A stretch of 64,000 bases of DNA from Flavobacterium chungbukense (GTDB taxonomy: Bacteria > Bacteroidota > Bacteroidia > Flavobacteriales > Flavobacteriaceae): the NCBI RefSeq assembly GCF_020805785.1, contig NZ_JAJGZV010000002.1, positions 1,054,001 to 1,118,000 on the forward strand. Reading direction: 5' to 3'. The notes under the pieces are model-generated. The model did no database searches. It was not told the origin of the DNA and saw only the letters and a list, made by a program, of their open reading frames with translations. A program made the position numbers and the translations under genes. Below, piece after piece: positions 9,610-19,199 of the stretch. Numbering within the stretch: the first letter of the stretch is position 1; each line of letters opens with the position of its first letter.

Positions 9610-9636
9610 CCTAACAGGTTTTGAAAACCTGTTAGG
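9610..9636. repeat. Near-perfect 27-bp palindrome
   Basis: Arms CCTAACAGGTTTT (9610-9622) and AAAACCTGTTAGG (9624-9636) are exact complements around one central base. It sits between the end of the esterase gene (9705) and the start of the metallophosphoesterase gene (9453), both on the minus strand. It may be a dispersed repeat and also an intercistronic hairpin or terminator. Confidence 0.75.
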
Positions 9637-9704
9637 ATAGGTAACCAACCAAAATTTATGCATTACTTTTTTTATGGGTAAAATTGCAACACACAATTAC
9701 TTAT

Positions 9705-10601
9705 CTAATTTTTTATTTTGTCGTTGAAAAAGTTGTTAAAGAACAACAACTGAAACTTTAAAGAATTTTCCCAGTATTTAAGATCGTGTTTTCCTGGACG
9801 TTCTATATAGTCGTGATTTATTTTCTGGGCTAGCATTTTAGCATGAAGCTGTCTGTTTACTTCCATAAAAAAATCATCAAATCCGCAGTCTATAATCAGC
9901 TTTAAATTATTGTCTTTTACCAAATCAAGCATATTGGCAACGGTGTTTTTCTCCCAATTTTCAGGGAATTCTGTTATGGAACCCAGACGTTTTTTAATGT
10001 CCCAATTATCAGGAAACGGCCTAAAATCTACACCTCCACTCATACTTCCGGCCGCACCGAAAATATCTTGATGTTTAAAGGATAAATACAACGCTCCGTG
10101 TCCGCCCATACTTAAACCTGAAATTGCTCGATTTTCACGATTCGCAATTGTCTTATATTTTTGGTCTATGTAAGGAATTAATTCTTTTGTAACATAAGTT
10201 TCATATTTAAAACTTGGATCAATCGGACTGTCAAAATACCAGCTTGAGTAATTTCCGTCTACGCCGACTACAATAAAATTATATTGATCAACCTGATTTT
10301 TTAGTTCTTTAAAATCTTTTGCCCAAGAACCATAATTCCCGCTATATCCGTGAAGCAGATAAACTACTGGGAAATTTTTACTGCTCTTTTTATAACTTTC
10401 TGGAAATATCACACAGCTTTTTATATTCTTATTCATTGAAGGACTGAAAACTTGAATCGTATCAACTGTCGCTGCTTTCGCAGAAAAAAATAAAAGAAGT
10501 AAGTATAAACTATACAGGAACTTTATATTATGCTTTTTTTGAAATGAGGCTTTCCTACTTTCTTGGAATCTGCTTTGAGTAGAGAAAATATAGCTTTTCA
10601 T
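9705..10601 (-). CDS. Secreted alpha/beta-hydrolase esterase (esterase D/feruloyl-esterase type)
   Basis: 298 residues. A hydrophobic stretch at about 28-43 ending in AKA reads as a signal peptide after an unusually long basic lead; no later ATG fits. The PF00756 fold is shown by YLLHGYSGNYGSW, nucleophile S164 in GLSMGGHGAL, a CGFDDFF acid region, and a terminal RPGKHDLKYW histidine. Enzymes of this type deacylate sugar esters. In this locus an O-acyl group on peptidoglycan or an amino sugar is a plausible target, but no sequence feature proves it. The upstream gap carries two copies of the operator motif also found before susC, so the DeoR-type regulator probably controls it. Confidence 0.85.
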   Translation of the reverse strand: MKSYIFSTQSRFQESRKASFQKKHNIKFLYSLYLLLLFFSAKAATVDTIQVFSPSMNKNIKSCVIFPESYKKSSKNFPVVYLLHGYSGNYGSWAKDFKELKNQVDQYNFIVVGVDGNYSSWYFDSPIDPSFKYETYVTKELIPYIDQKYKTIANRENRAISGLSMGGHGALYLSFKHQDIFGAAGSMSGGVDFRPFPDNWDIKKRLGSITEFPENWEKNTVANMLDLVKDNNLKLIIDCGFDDFFMEVNRQLHAKMLAQKINHDYIERPGKHDLKYWENSLKFQLLFFNNFFNDKIKN

Positions 10602-10659
10602 ATATAATGGTTTTGTTAGAAAATAGTTTTAACAAATATATACAAAAAACAAACAAAAT

Positions 10660-10713
10660 ACATTATTTTGCGTTATTTAACAAAACAAAACGTAAAACAC
10701 GCAAAAACATGCA
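10660..10713. promoter_or_regulatory. Candidate DeoR operators upstream of the esterase gene
   Basis: Two oppositely oriented pairs of 10-bp half-sites are seen. On the plus strand ACATTATTT then TGCGTTATTT ends at 10679. On the minus strand TGCATGTTTT then TGCGTGTTTT covers 10713-10694. The same paired half-site occurs twice more before susC. A 10-bp spacing puts both halves on one DNA face, as expected for a direct-repeat operator of a DeoR-family protein. Confidence 0.6.
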
Positions 10714-10737
10714 TAAATAATTATAAAAAACTCTTCA

Positions 10738-11487
10738 TTAAAGAATAAAGACGCCAGATTTTCTATATTCTTCAAGACTTGGATCTCTAGGGTCTAAATT
10801 AGTAACTATAGTATCCAATTGTTTTAAATCGCAAACTACGTGAGGCATTTTTGTATTTAATTTATCAGAAGAAAACATTGAAACTACTCTATCTGAAGCC
10901 TCTATCATTGCTTTTTTAACAATTGAAATCTCATATCCAATCTCCGTCAAACCTTGCTTTACATTAATACTACTGGCTCCTATAAAACAAATATCTGCTT
11001 TAATTTTAGAAACAACCTGAATCACATCCATACCAATTGTTACCATTGCATTTTTCTGCATTTTCCCCCCAATAAATATCAAATCAATATTTGGATGTTG
11101 TGAAAGCTGCATTGCAATCGGAAGACTATAGGTATAGATTGTAGCTTTTAAATCTGCTGGAATCAACTTTGCAAAAACCAAATTTGTACTTCCTCCGCTC
11201 ATTATAATAACCTGATCATCATGAAGCAAAGACAAAGCTTTTGCCACAATCTGTTTCTTTTCCTCTTCACCAGATATATTGATATTAAAAACATCTGAAG
11301 TATTTTCCGTTACCAATATTGCTCCGCCATAAACCTTTTCTAACAGCTTTTTATTATCAAGTTCGTTTAAATCTCTTCTAATTGTATCCTCAGACAAATC
11401 TAGGGCCAAAGCCAAATCAGTGGTAACAACCTTCTGTTCTTCAACAAGTTTGGTCATAATAAATTTATGTCTTTCGGCTTTTAGCAT
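10738..11487 (-). CDS. DeoR-family transcriptional regulator
   Basis: 249 residues. An N-terminal winged helix (about 5-57) contains VTTDLALALDLSEDTIRRDL and ends in the typical VYGGAIL. It is followed by the DeoR sensor domain with IIMSGGSTNLVFA, IGGKMQKNAMVTIG and CFIGASSINVKQGLTE, a phosphosugar-binding fold. Family members usually repress sugar catabolic operons and are released by a phosphorylated intermediate. Here GlcNAc-6-P or MurNAc-6-P would fit. It lies between the esterase gene and the divergent susC gene, and both flanks carry paired TGCGTTATTT-like sites. It is the probable switch for this locus. Confidence 0.9.
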   Translation of the reverse strand: MLKAERHKFIMTKLVEEQKVVTTDLALALDLSEDTIRRDLNELDNKKLLEKVYGGAILVTENTSDVFNINISGEEEKKQIVAKALSLLHDDQVIIMSGGSTNLVFAKLIPADLKATIYTYSLPIAMQLSQHPNIDLIFIGGKMQKNAMVTIGMDVIQVVSKIKADICFIGASSINVKQGLTEIGYEISIVKKAMIEASDRVVSMFSSDKLNTKMPHVVCDLKQLDTIVTNLDPRDPSLEEYRKSGVFIL

Positions 11488-11559
11488 TTTATTAAAAATT
11501 TAAGTTCACGACAAATATATCAAATAATTTTATTGAAATATAAAAGCCTATTCAAAATC

Positions 11560-11639
11560 TGCATTATTTTGCGTGTTTTGATTAAAAAACCTAAAACACA
11601 AAAATACATCTTTTAAAAATGCGTTATTTTGCGTTATTT
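11560..11639. promoter_or_regulatory. Candidate DeoR operators upstream of susC
   Basis: Paired 10-bp half-sites are at 11560-11579 (TGCATTATTT, TGCGTGTTTT) and 11620-11639 (TGCGTTATTT twice, exact). A weaker reversed copy lies at about 11593-11610. The sites fall between the divergent regulator gene (start 11487) and susC (start 11734), about 55-140 bp upstream of the susC -7 element. They match the sites at 10660-10713. Confidence 0.65.
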
Positions 11640-11694
11640 GAAAGATTTTTTAAAAATATTAACAATAAAAATGCATTTGTACGCAATAAATAAA

Positions 11695-11702
11695 TATATT
11701 TG
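11695..11702 (+). promoter_or_regulatory. -7 promoter element of susC
   Basis: TATATTTG matches the Bacteroidota -7 consensus TAnnTTTG and lies 31 bp before the susC start codon. The only nearby TTTG (11676-11679) is about 15 bp upstream, shorter than the usual -33 spacing, so only the -7 element is called. Confidence 0.6.
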
Positions 11703-11733
11703 CTTTAACAACCATTAAAAAAACCAAGTAATC

Positions 11734-14700
11734 ATGAAAAAACTATTTCTTATTTCATTGTTGGTTTTGTTCATTCAAGCAACATTTGGGCAAACAAAAA
11801 CAATCACTGGAACGGTAAAAAACAAAGCAGATGGATTCCCCATACCTGGTGTCAGCGTAATGATTCAGGGAACATCCAATGGAACTTCTACTGATTTTGA
11901 CGGTAACTACAGTATCAGTATAGCGTCAGGACAAAGCCTTAGCTTCAGTTATATGGGTTTTGAAACTGTAGCTGTAAAAATTGAAGGGCAACAAAAAGTA
12001 AATATTGACCTTTCTCCAAGTACTTCAAAACTGGATGAAGTAGTTGTTGTAGGTTTTGCTTCTCAGAAAAAAGCAAATCTAACTGGAGCAGTTGCAAAGG
12101 TTGATGTTAAAAAAGCTTTAGGAAGCGTCCCTATTACTGATATCACAAGAGGTTTACAAGGAACTACACCGGGTCTTAACATTAGTTTTAATTCTGGGAA
12201 TATAAGCAAAGGATCAAGTGTTAATATTCGTGGAGCAGGAACTATCGTAAATGGCCAAGCTTCAGGTTCTCCTCTTATTTTAGTTGATGGTGTTCCTGGT
12301 GATATGTCAATGCTAAATGCAGAAGACGTAGAATCGATGTCTGTACTTAAAGATGCGGCTTCTGCTTCTATTTATGGTGCTCGTGCTGCGTTTGGAGTTA
12401 TATTAATTACTACAAAAAGTGGTAAAAATTCTAAAGGAAAAGTACGATTCGCTTATAGCAATAATACAGGCTGGAGCAACCCAATATCTCTAGTACAATT
12501 TAACGACCCTACTGTAGAACTTCCTGCAATGATCGAGGCACAAGCCAGAGCTGGAAATGCAAATCCAGAATCTTTTGGTATGAACTACAAAACATTATTG
12601 CCTGGTATCATTAACTGGAAAGAAAAATATGCTGCAACAAGAAATCCAAATGACAAAAATATGATTCTAGGTCAAGATTTTGACATTATTGGCGGAAAAG
12701 AATATTTCTACAGAATTTGGAATCCGCATGATGAAATGTTAAAAAAGAATGCAGTACAAACACTTCACAATTTGTCAGCCCAAGGTTCTTTAAGTGAAAA
12801 AAGTTCATTTATTGTTTCGTTAGGACTTGCAAATCAAGAAGGTGTAATGAAAATCAATAACGAAACCAACCAAAGATTCAATCTTAATCTTGGTTTGACA
12901 ACAGAGTTGGCAAGCTGGCTTACTGGTGATTTTAAGGTATTGGGAACTTTCCAAGAGTATGAATCTCCGTTTAACTATTACAATAGCGGTCTTGACACAG
13001 CGGGTAACGGATATTTCGGATACTATATGCGTTGGGGTTCTTATTTCCCTTACGGAACTTATAATGGAACTTACTTTAGACATGCGCCAGGTTATATGGC
13101 AAATGCTTCTCAAAATGAAAACAAGTCGAATGATATGAGGATAAGCGGAAGACTTACTGCTCAAATTACAAAAGACTTTAACATCGTTGGAGAATATAGT
13201 TTTAATACTAATTTTTCAAGTCTAAAAATGAACGGTGGCCAAGTGCCTCTTTGGGATTTTTGGACAAGTGCAGCTGACTTAGTTGCAGGAAAGCCTACAT
13301 CAATGGAAACTGCTAATGATTTTGTTGCACAAGCTAAATCATCTTTCACAAGAAATGTAGCCAATATCTTTGGAAATTACACTAAAACATTAGGAGAAAA
13401 CCATAACTTTAAAGTATTAGGGGGTTTAAATACGGAATGGTATGATTTTGAAAGAACATATGCTCGTAGAAACACACTTCTAGACAAAACCAAACCAGAA
13501 TTTAATTTAGCTATTGGTGATCAATTTACTTCGCCTCTTGTTGGTAATGACATTTTAAATCCAGGTTTATCAAGATATGCAATTGCAGGATTTTTTGCGC
13601 GTGTAAATTACGATTACAAAGGAAAATATTTAGTGGAAATAAACGGACGTTATGATGGTTCGTCAAAATTCCCTACTAATGAACAATGGGGATTCTTCCC
13701 TTCTGCTTCTGTTGGATATAGAATTTCGGAAGAAAGTTTCATGGAAGGAACAAGAAGCTGGTTAAATGATTTGAAAATTCGTGGATCTGTCGGTTCAATT
13801 GGAAATCAAAATATTGCGAACAATGCTTTTTTACCAGTTATGACTAACGTTACTACTAATCCTAACCCATATTGGATAGGTAGTGGTACAACTATTCCTC
13901 CGACTGTTAATCAGCCAACAAATGTTGATCCAAATTTAACTTGGGAAAAGGTAACCACTCAAGATATTGGTATTGATATCCGTATCTTTAGCATGTTAGG
14001 TTTAACGTTTGATTATTATCAACGTGATACTAAAGGAATGTTAGCTCCAGGAAAAACACTTCCGGGTTCATTTGGTCAGACTGCTGCCAATACAAACTCT
14101 GGAAACTTAAGAACAACTGGTTGGGAACTTGCACTTAACTTTAATAAACAAATAAACAAAGACGTAAGCGTTTATGCAGATCTTACACTTTCTGATAATA
14201 CAACAAAAGTAACAGAATGGAACAACTCTTCTAAACTTTTAGGATCTTTCTATGCAGGTCAAAAATTGGGTGAAATATGGGGATTACAAACAGATCGTTT
14301 AATTCAATCAACAGATCAAATTGACGCTACAGGATTAATAGTAAATGGTGTTGATTATAAAAACATTAGAACTGGAGCTTTTAAATATGGCGCAGGAGAT
14401 GTAATGTACAAGGATTTAGATGGAGATGGAGTTATTTCAAGAGGAGATGGAACAGCTCTTAAACCTGGAGATTTAAAAGTTATAGGTAATAATACTCCTC
14501 GTTATCAATATGGAGTTCGTTTAGGCGGCGCTTTATACGGATTTGATATCGACGCTTTCTTTCAAGGAGTTGGAAAACGTGATTACTGGGCAACTTCTGA
14601 CCTAATATTACCATTCTACAACAGAACAGATGCTATGTATGAAAACCAAAATGACTACTGGACACCACAAAATACAGATGCGTATTTCCCTAATCCTTAT

Positions 14701-15012
14701 CCTGGACATGCTGGTAATGCTTTTGGAGCTTATGCACCTGGATCAAACAATTTTGTCGCGCAATCACGTTATCTGTTAGATATGTCTTATTTACGTTTAA
14801 AATCTATGACTCTTGGATATACTTTCCCTAAAAGCATTGCTCAAAAAGCTGGATTTGATAAAATCAGACCGTATGTTTCAGGCTTCAACTTAGCTACTTG
14901 GAAAAGCAGCAAATTACCTGTAGATCCTGAAATTAATGAAAGTGAAGCAGTTTGGGGAAGAACTTTCCCTTACTCTAAAACATGGTCAGTTGGCATACAA
15001 CTTGCGTTTTAA
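11734..15012 (+). CDS. SusC/RagA-family TonB-dependent outer-membrane transporter
   Basis: 1092 residues with a signal peptide (MKKLFLISLLVLFIQATFGQ). A carboxypeptidase-regulatory-like beta domain follows (ITGTVKN to DFDGNYSI, about 23-75), then the SusC marker LDEVVVVGF near 105 and a plug domain with VLKDAASASIYGARAAFGVILI. The 22-strand barrel occupies the rest. It would take up a glycan fragment bound by the SusD partner directly downstream (30-bp gap). Given NamZ, MurQ, AnmK and NagZ in the same cluster, peptidoglycan glycan fragments are the inferred substrate. Paired DeoR-type operators precede it. Confidence 0.93.
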   Translation: MKKLFLISLLVLFIQATFGQTKTITGTVKNKADGFPIPGVSVMIQGTSNGTSTDFDGNYSISIASGQSLSFSYMGFETVAVKIEGQQKVNIDLSPSTSKLDEVVVVGFASQKKANLTGAVAKVDVKKALGSVPITDITRGLQGTTPGLNISFNSGNISKGSSVNIRGAGTIVNGQASGSPLILVDGVPGDMSMLNAEDVESMSVLKDAASASIYGARAAFGVILITTKSGKNSKGKVRFAYSNNTGWSNPISLVQFNDPTVELPAMIEAQARAGNANPESFGMNYKTLLPGIINWKEKYAATRNPNDKNMILGQDFDIIGGKEYFYRIWNPHDEMLKKNAVQTLHNLSAQGSLSEKSSFIVSLGLANQEGVMKINNETNQRFNLNLGLTTELASWLTGDFKVLGTFQEYESPFNYYNSGLDTAGNGYFGYYMRWGSYFPYGTYNGTYFRHAPGYMANASQNENKSNDMRISGRLTAQITKDFNIVGEYSFNTNFSSLKMNGGQVPLWDFWTSAADLVAGKPTSMETANDFVAQAKSSFTRNVANIFGNYTKTLGENHNFKVLGGLNTEWYDFERTYARRNTLLDKTKPEFNLAIGDQFTSPLVGNDILNPGLSRYAIAGFFARVNYDYKGKYLVEINGRYDGSSKFPTNEQWGFFPSASVGYRISEESFMEGTRSWLNDLKIRGSVGSIGNQNIANNAFLPVMTNVTTNPNPYWIGSGTTIPPTVNQPTNVDPNLTWEKVTTQDIGIDIRIFSMLGLTFDYYQRDTKGMLAPGKTLPGSFGQTAANTNSGNLRTTGWELALNFNKQINKDVSVYADLTLSDNTTKVTEWNNSSKLLGSFYAGQKLGEIWGLQTDRLIQSTDQIDATGLIVNGVDYKNIRTGAFKYGAGDVMYKDLDGDGVISRGDGTALKPGDLKVIGNNTPRYQYGVRLGGALYGFDIDAFFQGVGKRDYWATSDLILPFYNRTDAMYENQNDYWTPQNTDAYFPNPYPGHAGNAFGAYAPGSNNFVAQSRYLLDMSYLRLKSMTLGYTFPKSIAQKAGFDKIRPYVSGFNLATWKSSKLPVDPEINESEAVWGRTFPYSKTWSVGIQLAF

Positions 15013-15042
15013 AATGTATTTAAAAATTAAAAATTAATCAAA

Positions 15043-16779
15043 ATGAGAAAATTAATAATAAACTCTAAGATAAAACTATCAGTTGCCTTGCTTACTTTTG
15101 CAAGTTTAACTGTTAGCTGTTCAGATTTTTTGGATACACCTCCAGAAGATGTATTCACAGACGAAAATTTTTGGACTTCAGAAAATAACGTAAAAACATA
15201 CTCTTGGCTAAACTATAATACGTTTAATGGTTACGGAAATAATGCCGGTATTACAGCTGATTTTTATTTTCATGCTTCTGGTACAGGATTAATAGATGAT
15301 AACTTGGCGATGAACGTTTTTACAAATTTTCTAACAGCTCCAAATGCAACTAGTTCAAACTGGAACGAATATTACACTTTGATTCGTCGTTGCAATCTTA
15401 TGTTAGAAAGAGTTCCTAATGTGCCAATGGATCAAACAAAGAAAAATCACTATATCGGTGTTGCAAAATTTTTCAGAGCTCATACTTATTTTCGTTTAGC
15501 GCAACAGTTTGGTAATGTGCCTTATACAGACCAATATTTAGCTCAAAGTGATGCAAATGTTTACAAACCAGCTTTGTCTAGAGCCGAAGTTATAGACAAT
15601 GTAATTAAAGATTTAGAAGAAGCGATTCCGTTGTTGTTAAACGTTGATGACAGCAATGTTACAGTAAATAAATATACAGCTTACGCATTATTAAGCCGAG
15701 TATGTTTGGGCGAAGGTACTTACAGAAAATACAATTTGGCTCAGAACGGAAGTGCTTATCTTCAAAAAGCTAAAGAAGCGGCTTTAGTTGTAATGAATAA
15801 CAACTCTTACAAATTGAACACCGATTGGAAAGCACTTTATAATTCTGTTGAATTACTAGGAAATACTGAAATAATCTTGACAAAAAGATACATTAAAGGT
15901 GTTTTAGGAAATTCAGTACAAGCGTATACCAATACCTCTACAGTTCAAAACGGATTGACAAAATTTGCGGCAGAAAGTTATGTAACTACTAACGGATTAC
16001 CTATTAAACAAACTGGTAATGCTCAATTTTTAGGAGACAACACTATTGCTAATACTTTTGCTAACAGAGATCCAAGATTTGCTAAAGCTTTCAGCACAGC
16101 AGATTATGCTTATTCTGACAAACCTTACAATGGTTTAACCTCTATAACTGGTTACGTATTTCAACTGTATAATAACCCTGCTACAACAGGTACAGACGTT
16201 TCAACAATTGGACAAAATCAAATTGATGCTCCAGTTTTCACATTAAGTGAAGTGTATTTGAATTATGCCGAAGCATGTGCAGAATTAGGTGCAGTTACTA
16301 ATATTGATCTTGATTTATCACTTAACAAAGTTCGTACACGTGCAGGAATAGCTACTTTGACTACAGATGGTACAAATGCTTCTGCTAACGGAGTACAAAT
16401 AAACGATCCTCAAAGAACAACTGCATTAGAGCAGATTTCAGGAATTGTTAATCCAATTATCTGGGAGATTCGCCGTGAGCGCAGAATCGAGTTTATGGCT
16501 TGGACTACAATGAGAAAAGAAGATCTTATGCGTTGGAAAAAAGGAGATTATTTAGATACTAATGCCAATCCTGATGTTATTTTAGGAGCTAGAATTCCTG
16601 CTTTGATAGGAGGAAATACTAAAACAAAAGTAAACGCACAAGGATATGTAATTCCTTATGCAGCTGGTGTTTCAAGATTATTTGTATCTCCAAAAAATTA
16701 TTTGAGTGCAATTCCAACAAATGATATCAATTTATACGCTGCGGAAGGTGTAGAATTGAAACAAAATCCAGGTTGGTAA
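15043..16779 (+). CDS. SusD/RagB-family outer-membrane glycan-binding lipoprotein
   Basis: 578 residues. A lipoprotein signal peptide ends SLTVSC with Cys26, followed by the SusD-typical SDFLDTPPEDVFTDENFW. Tetratricopeptide-like helices carry RAHTYFRLAQQFGNVPY, and the C-terminal region has IIWEIRRERRIEFMAW, a hallmark of the family. It should cap the SusC channel and bind its substrate at the cell surface. It follows susC by 30 bp and is followed by a strong hairpin, so susC-susD form a two-gene unit. Confidence 0.93.
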   Translation: MRKLIINSKIKLSVALLTFASLTVSCSDFLDTPPEDVFTDENFWTSENNVKTYSWLNYNTFNGYGNNAGITADFYFHASGTGLIDDNLAMNVFTNFLTAPNATSSNWNEYYTLIRRCNLMLERVPNVPMDQTKKNHYIGVAKFFRAHTYFRLAQQFGNVPYTDQYLAQSDANVYKPALSRAEVIDNVIKDLEEAIPLLLNVDDSNVTVNKYTAYALLSRVCLGEGTYRKYNLAQNGSAYLQKAKEAALVVMNNNSYKLNTDWKALYNSVELLGNTEIILTKRYIKGVLGNSVQAYTNTSTVQNGLTKFAAESYVTTNGLPIKQTGNAQFLGDNTIANTFANRDPRFAKAFSTADYAYSDKPYNGLTSITGYVFQLYNNPATTGTDVSTIGQNQIDAPVFTLSEVYLNYAEACAELGAVTNIDLDLSLNKVRTRAGIATLTTDGTNASANGVQINDPQRTTALEQISGIVNPIIWEIRRERRIEFMAWTTMRKEDLMRWKKGDYLDTNANPDVILGARIPALIGGNTKTKVNAQGYVIPYAAGVSRLFVSPKNYLSAIPTNDINLYAAEGVELKQNPGW

Positions 16780-16822
16780 TTCACTTTTCATAAATAGACT
16801 ATTTGCCCCTTTATAAAAAAAA

Positions 16823-16855
16823 ACTGCCTCTGGAACTAATCTAACCAGAGGCAGT
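16823..16855 (+). terminator. Hairpin terminator after susD
   Basis: Perfect 11-bp arms ACTGCCTCTGG and CCAGAGGCAGT surround an 11-nt loop 44 bp after the susD stop, with an A-run before and a T-rich stretch shortly after. It separates susCD from the namZ gene. Confidence 0.75.
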
Positions 16856-17021
16856 ATTTAAAAATCTCTTTTTCATTGCCAAATCAATGAAGAAAAAACA
16901 ACAAAGCTTCTGTCTGAAATTTCAGATATTCATTTCTCATCATCATTCATAAACAACAACCAATCAAATAATAACTTAATTTTATTAGTCAATTTTTGCC
17001 TAACTATTAATTGTAATTAAA

Positions 17022-18221
17022 ATGATAAAATTCATCTCAAAAAGTGTTTTTCTTGTAGCTTCTCTGTTTATTACGTCTTTATATTCCAATTCGTTTTCAA
17101 CAGTTGCAAACTACGGCGCTTCAGAAATTGACCCTCCCGCAATTAAAACAGGAGCAGATAATTACGAGAAATATTTACCACTTTTAAAAGACAAAAAAAT
17201 AGGAATCGTAACTAATCAAACGGGAATTTTATCTAACAAAACCCATTTAGTTGATTTTTTACTGGAGAAAAAAATTGCTGTACAAACCATCTTTGCACCA
17301 GAACACGGCTTTAGAGGAACTGCCGATGCAGGCGAGCATGTGGTTGACGGAAAAGATCCAAAAACAGGTTTATCCATCATCTCGCTTTACGGAGATAATA
17401 AGAAACCAAAACCTGCACAGTTAAACGGAATCGATATTATGATTTTCGATTTACAAGATGTTGGCGCTCGCTTTTACACCTATATTTCTTCTTTGCATTA
17501 TGTAATGGAAGCTTGCGCCGAAAATAATTTGCCACTAATTATTTTAGACAGACCAAACCCAAATGGAAGTATTGTTGACGGTCCGCTTTTAGAAAAAGAA
17601 TTTGCCAGTTTTGTTGGCATGCACCCTATTCCGCTCCTTCACGGAATGACAATTGGAGAATATGCGCAAATGGTTAACGGACAAAAATGGCTTAAAAACG
17701 GAGTACAATGCAAACTAACTGTTATTCCGTGTTTAAATTACAACAGAAATATGGCATACAGTTTATTGGTTAAGCCTTCGCCAAATTTACCAAACGATCA
17801 ATCCATAAATCTGTACGCTAGTTTATGCCTTTTTGAAGGAACGAATGTCAGCATGGGACGTGGAACGGAGAAGCAATTTCAAATTTATGGCTCTCCTTTT
17901 TTGACCAAAACCAATTTCAGCTTTACGCCAAAACCTAATTTCGGAGCCAAAGATCCGCTTTATAATGGAAAAGAATGTTTTGGTGAAGATCTGACATCAT
18001 ATCCAAAACTCCAACAATTAGAATTAAAATGGCTTTTAAAAGCCTATCAAAATACCACCGATAAATCTAAATTTTTCAATGCCTTTTTTACCAAACTTGC
18101 CGGAACAAAAAAATTGCAGCAGCAAATAGAATCGGGAGTTTCAGAAAAAGAAATTCGCGCAAGCTGGAAAAAAGATTTACAAGCCTTTCAAATTATGAGA
18201 AAACCTTATTTACTCTACTAA
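17022..18221 (+). CDS. namZ: Exo-beta-N-acetylmuramidase NamZ (DUF1343, GH171)
   Basis: 399 residues with an N-terminal export signal (ISKSVFLVASLFITSLYS). The DUF1343/PF07075 core is plain: GIVTNQTG, IFAPEHGFRGTADAGE, MIFDLQDVGARFYTYISS, LDRPNPNG and the C-terminal LFEGTNVSMGRGTEKQF. B. subtilis NamZ, founder of this family, releases MurNAc from the non-reducing ends of peptidoglycan glycan strands. With the neighbouring NagZ activity (GlcNAc release) it would strip glycan chains stepwise in the periplasm. It starts the murQ-symporter-nagZ run, though the 133-bp gap to murQ leaves room for another promoter. Confidence 0.88.
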   Translation: MIKFISKSVFLVASLFITSLYSNSFSTVANYGASEIDPPAIKTGADNYEKYLPLLKDKKIGIVTNQTGILSNKTHLVDFLLEKKIAVQTIFAPEHGFRGTADAGEHVVDGKDPKTGLSIISLYGDNKKPKPAQLNGIDIMIFDLQDVGARFYTYISSLHYVMEACAENNLPLIILDRPNPNGSIVDGPLLEKEFASFVGMHPIPLLHGMTIGEYAQMVNGQKWLKNGVQCKLTVIPCLNYNRNMAYSLLVKPSPNLPNDQSINLYASLCLFEGTNVSMGRGTEKQFQIYGSPFLTKTNFSFTPKPNFGAKDPLYNGKECFGEDLTSYPKLQQLELKWLLKAYQNTTDKSKFFNAFFTKLAGTKKLQQQIESGVSEKEIRASWKKDLQAFQIMRKPYLLY

Positions 18222-18354
18222 ATAAGGCATTTTTCAAAAATCAAAAATTTCCAAAACGTACTATTTTTTATAAAAATAGAGAATCCTTATACAAAAAATC
18301 GAAATAATAAATATCAAATAATCCGCTGTTTCAAAACCAAAAAAGAAAAGAAAA

Positions 18355-19176
18355 ATGAAGAATAAAACCCCTGAAACCGAACAAGAATCTTTATACAAAG
18401 ATTTAGACCAAATGAGCGTAAAAGAACTCTTAACCAACATTAATACAGAAGATCAAAAAGTTCCGCAAATTATACAGGGACAAATTCCTAAAATTGAAAA
18501 ACTCGTAAAAGCAATCGTAAAAAAAATGCAATTAGGAGGACGATTATTTTATATCGGAGCTGGAACTTCTGGACGTATCGGAATATTAGACGCCTCTGAA
18601 TGTCCGCCAACATTTGGTGTTCCGCATGATATGATTATCGGAATTATTGCTGGAGGAGATACTGCGATTCGTAAAGCTGTTGAAAATGCAGAAGACGATA
18701 CCGAACAAGCTTGGAAAGATTTAGCTAAATTTGAGATTTCAAGTTTAGATTTTATTATCGGAATTGCAGCTTCTGGAAATACACCTTATGTTTTGGGTGC
18801 TTTGAAAAAAGCGAAAGAACATAATATCAAAACAGGAAGTATTTCCTGCATCAGCAACGGACTTATAGCACAGGAAGCTGATTTTCCAATTGAAGTAATT
18901 GTTGGTCCAGAATTCTTAACAGGAAGCACAAGGATGAAAGCGGGAACAGCTCAAAAACTGACTTTGAACATGATTTCGACTTCAGTGATGATTAAGCTTG
19001 GAAAAGTAAAAGGCAACAAAATGGTCGACATGCAGTTGTCTAACGAAAAACTGGTAAAACGAGGCATCAAAATGATTATGGAAGAACTGGGAATTGAATA
19101 TGATTTAGCCGAAGAATTACTGCAAAAACATAAAAGTGTACGCGCTGTTTTGTTAGATCATAACAGCAAAAAATAA
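18355..19176 (+). CDS. murQ: N-acetylmuramic acid 6-phosphate etherase MurQ
   Basis: 273 residues, cytoplasmic. A SIS fold is shown by YIGAGTSGRIGILDASECPPTFG, with the catalytic-loop glutamate in ASECPP, then AVENAEDD carrying the second conserved acid, and GPEFLTGSTRMKAGTAQK. MurQ removes the lactyl ether of MurNAc-6-P, giving GlcNAc-6-P and D-lactate. This makes the locus catabolic for MurNAc and links it to the D-lactate dehydrogenase-like gene at 1385-4291. The gene ends 23 bp before the symporter gene, so the two are probably co-transcribed. Confidence 0.95.
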   Translation: MKNKTPETEQESLYKDLDQMSVKELLTNINTEDQKVPQIIQGQIPKIEKLVKAIVKKMQLGGRLFYIGAGTSGRIGILDASECPPTFGVPHDMIIGIIAGGDTAIRKAVENAEDDTEQAWKDLAKFEISSLDFIIGIAASGNTPYVLGALKKAKEHNIKTGSISCISNGLIAQEADFPIEVIVGPEFLTGSTRMKAGTAQKLTLNMISTSVMIKLGKVKGNKMVDMQLSNEKLVKRGIKMIMEELGIEYDLAEELLQKHKSVRAVLLDHNSKK

Positions 19177-19199
19177 TCTAAAACTAAACCGAAACCAAA

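Noticed and set aside
12820..13364. ORFs overlapping susC in other frames
   Set aside because: Shadows of the susC gene with no independent support.
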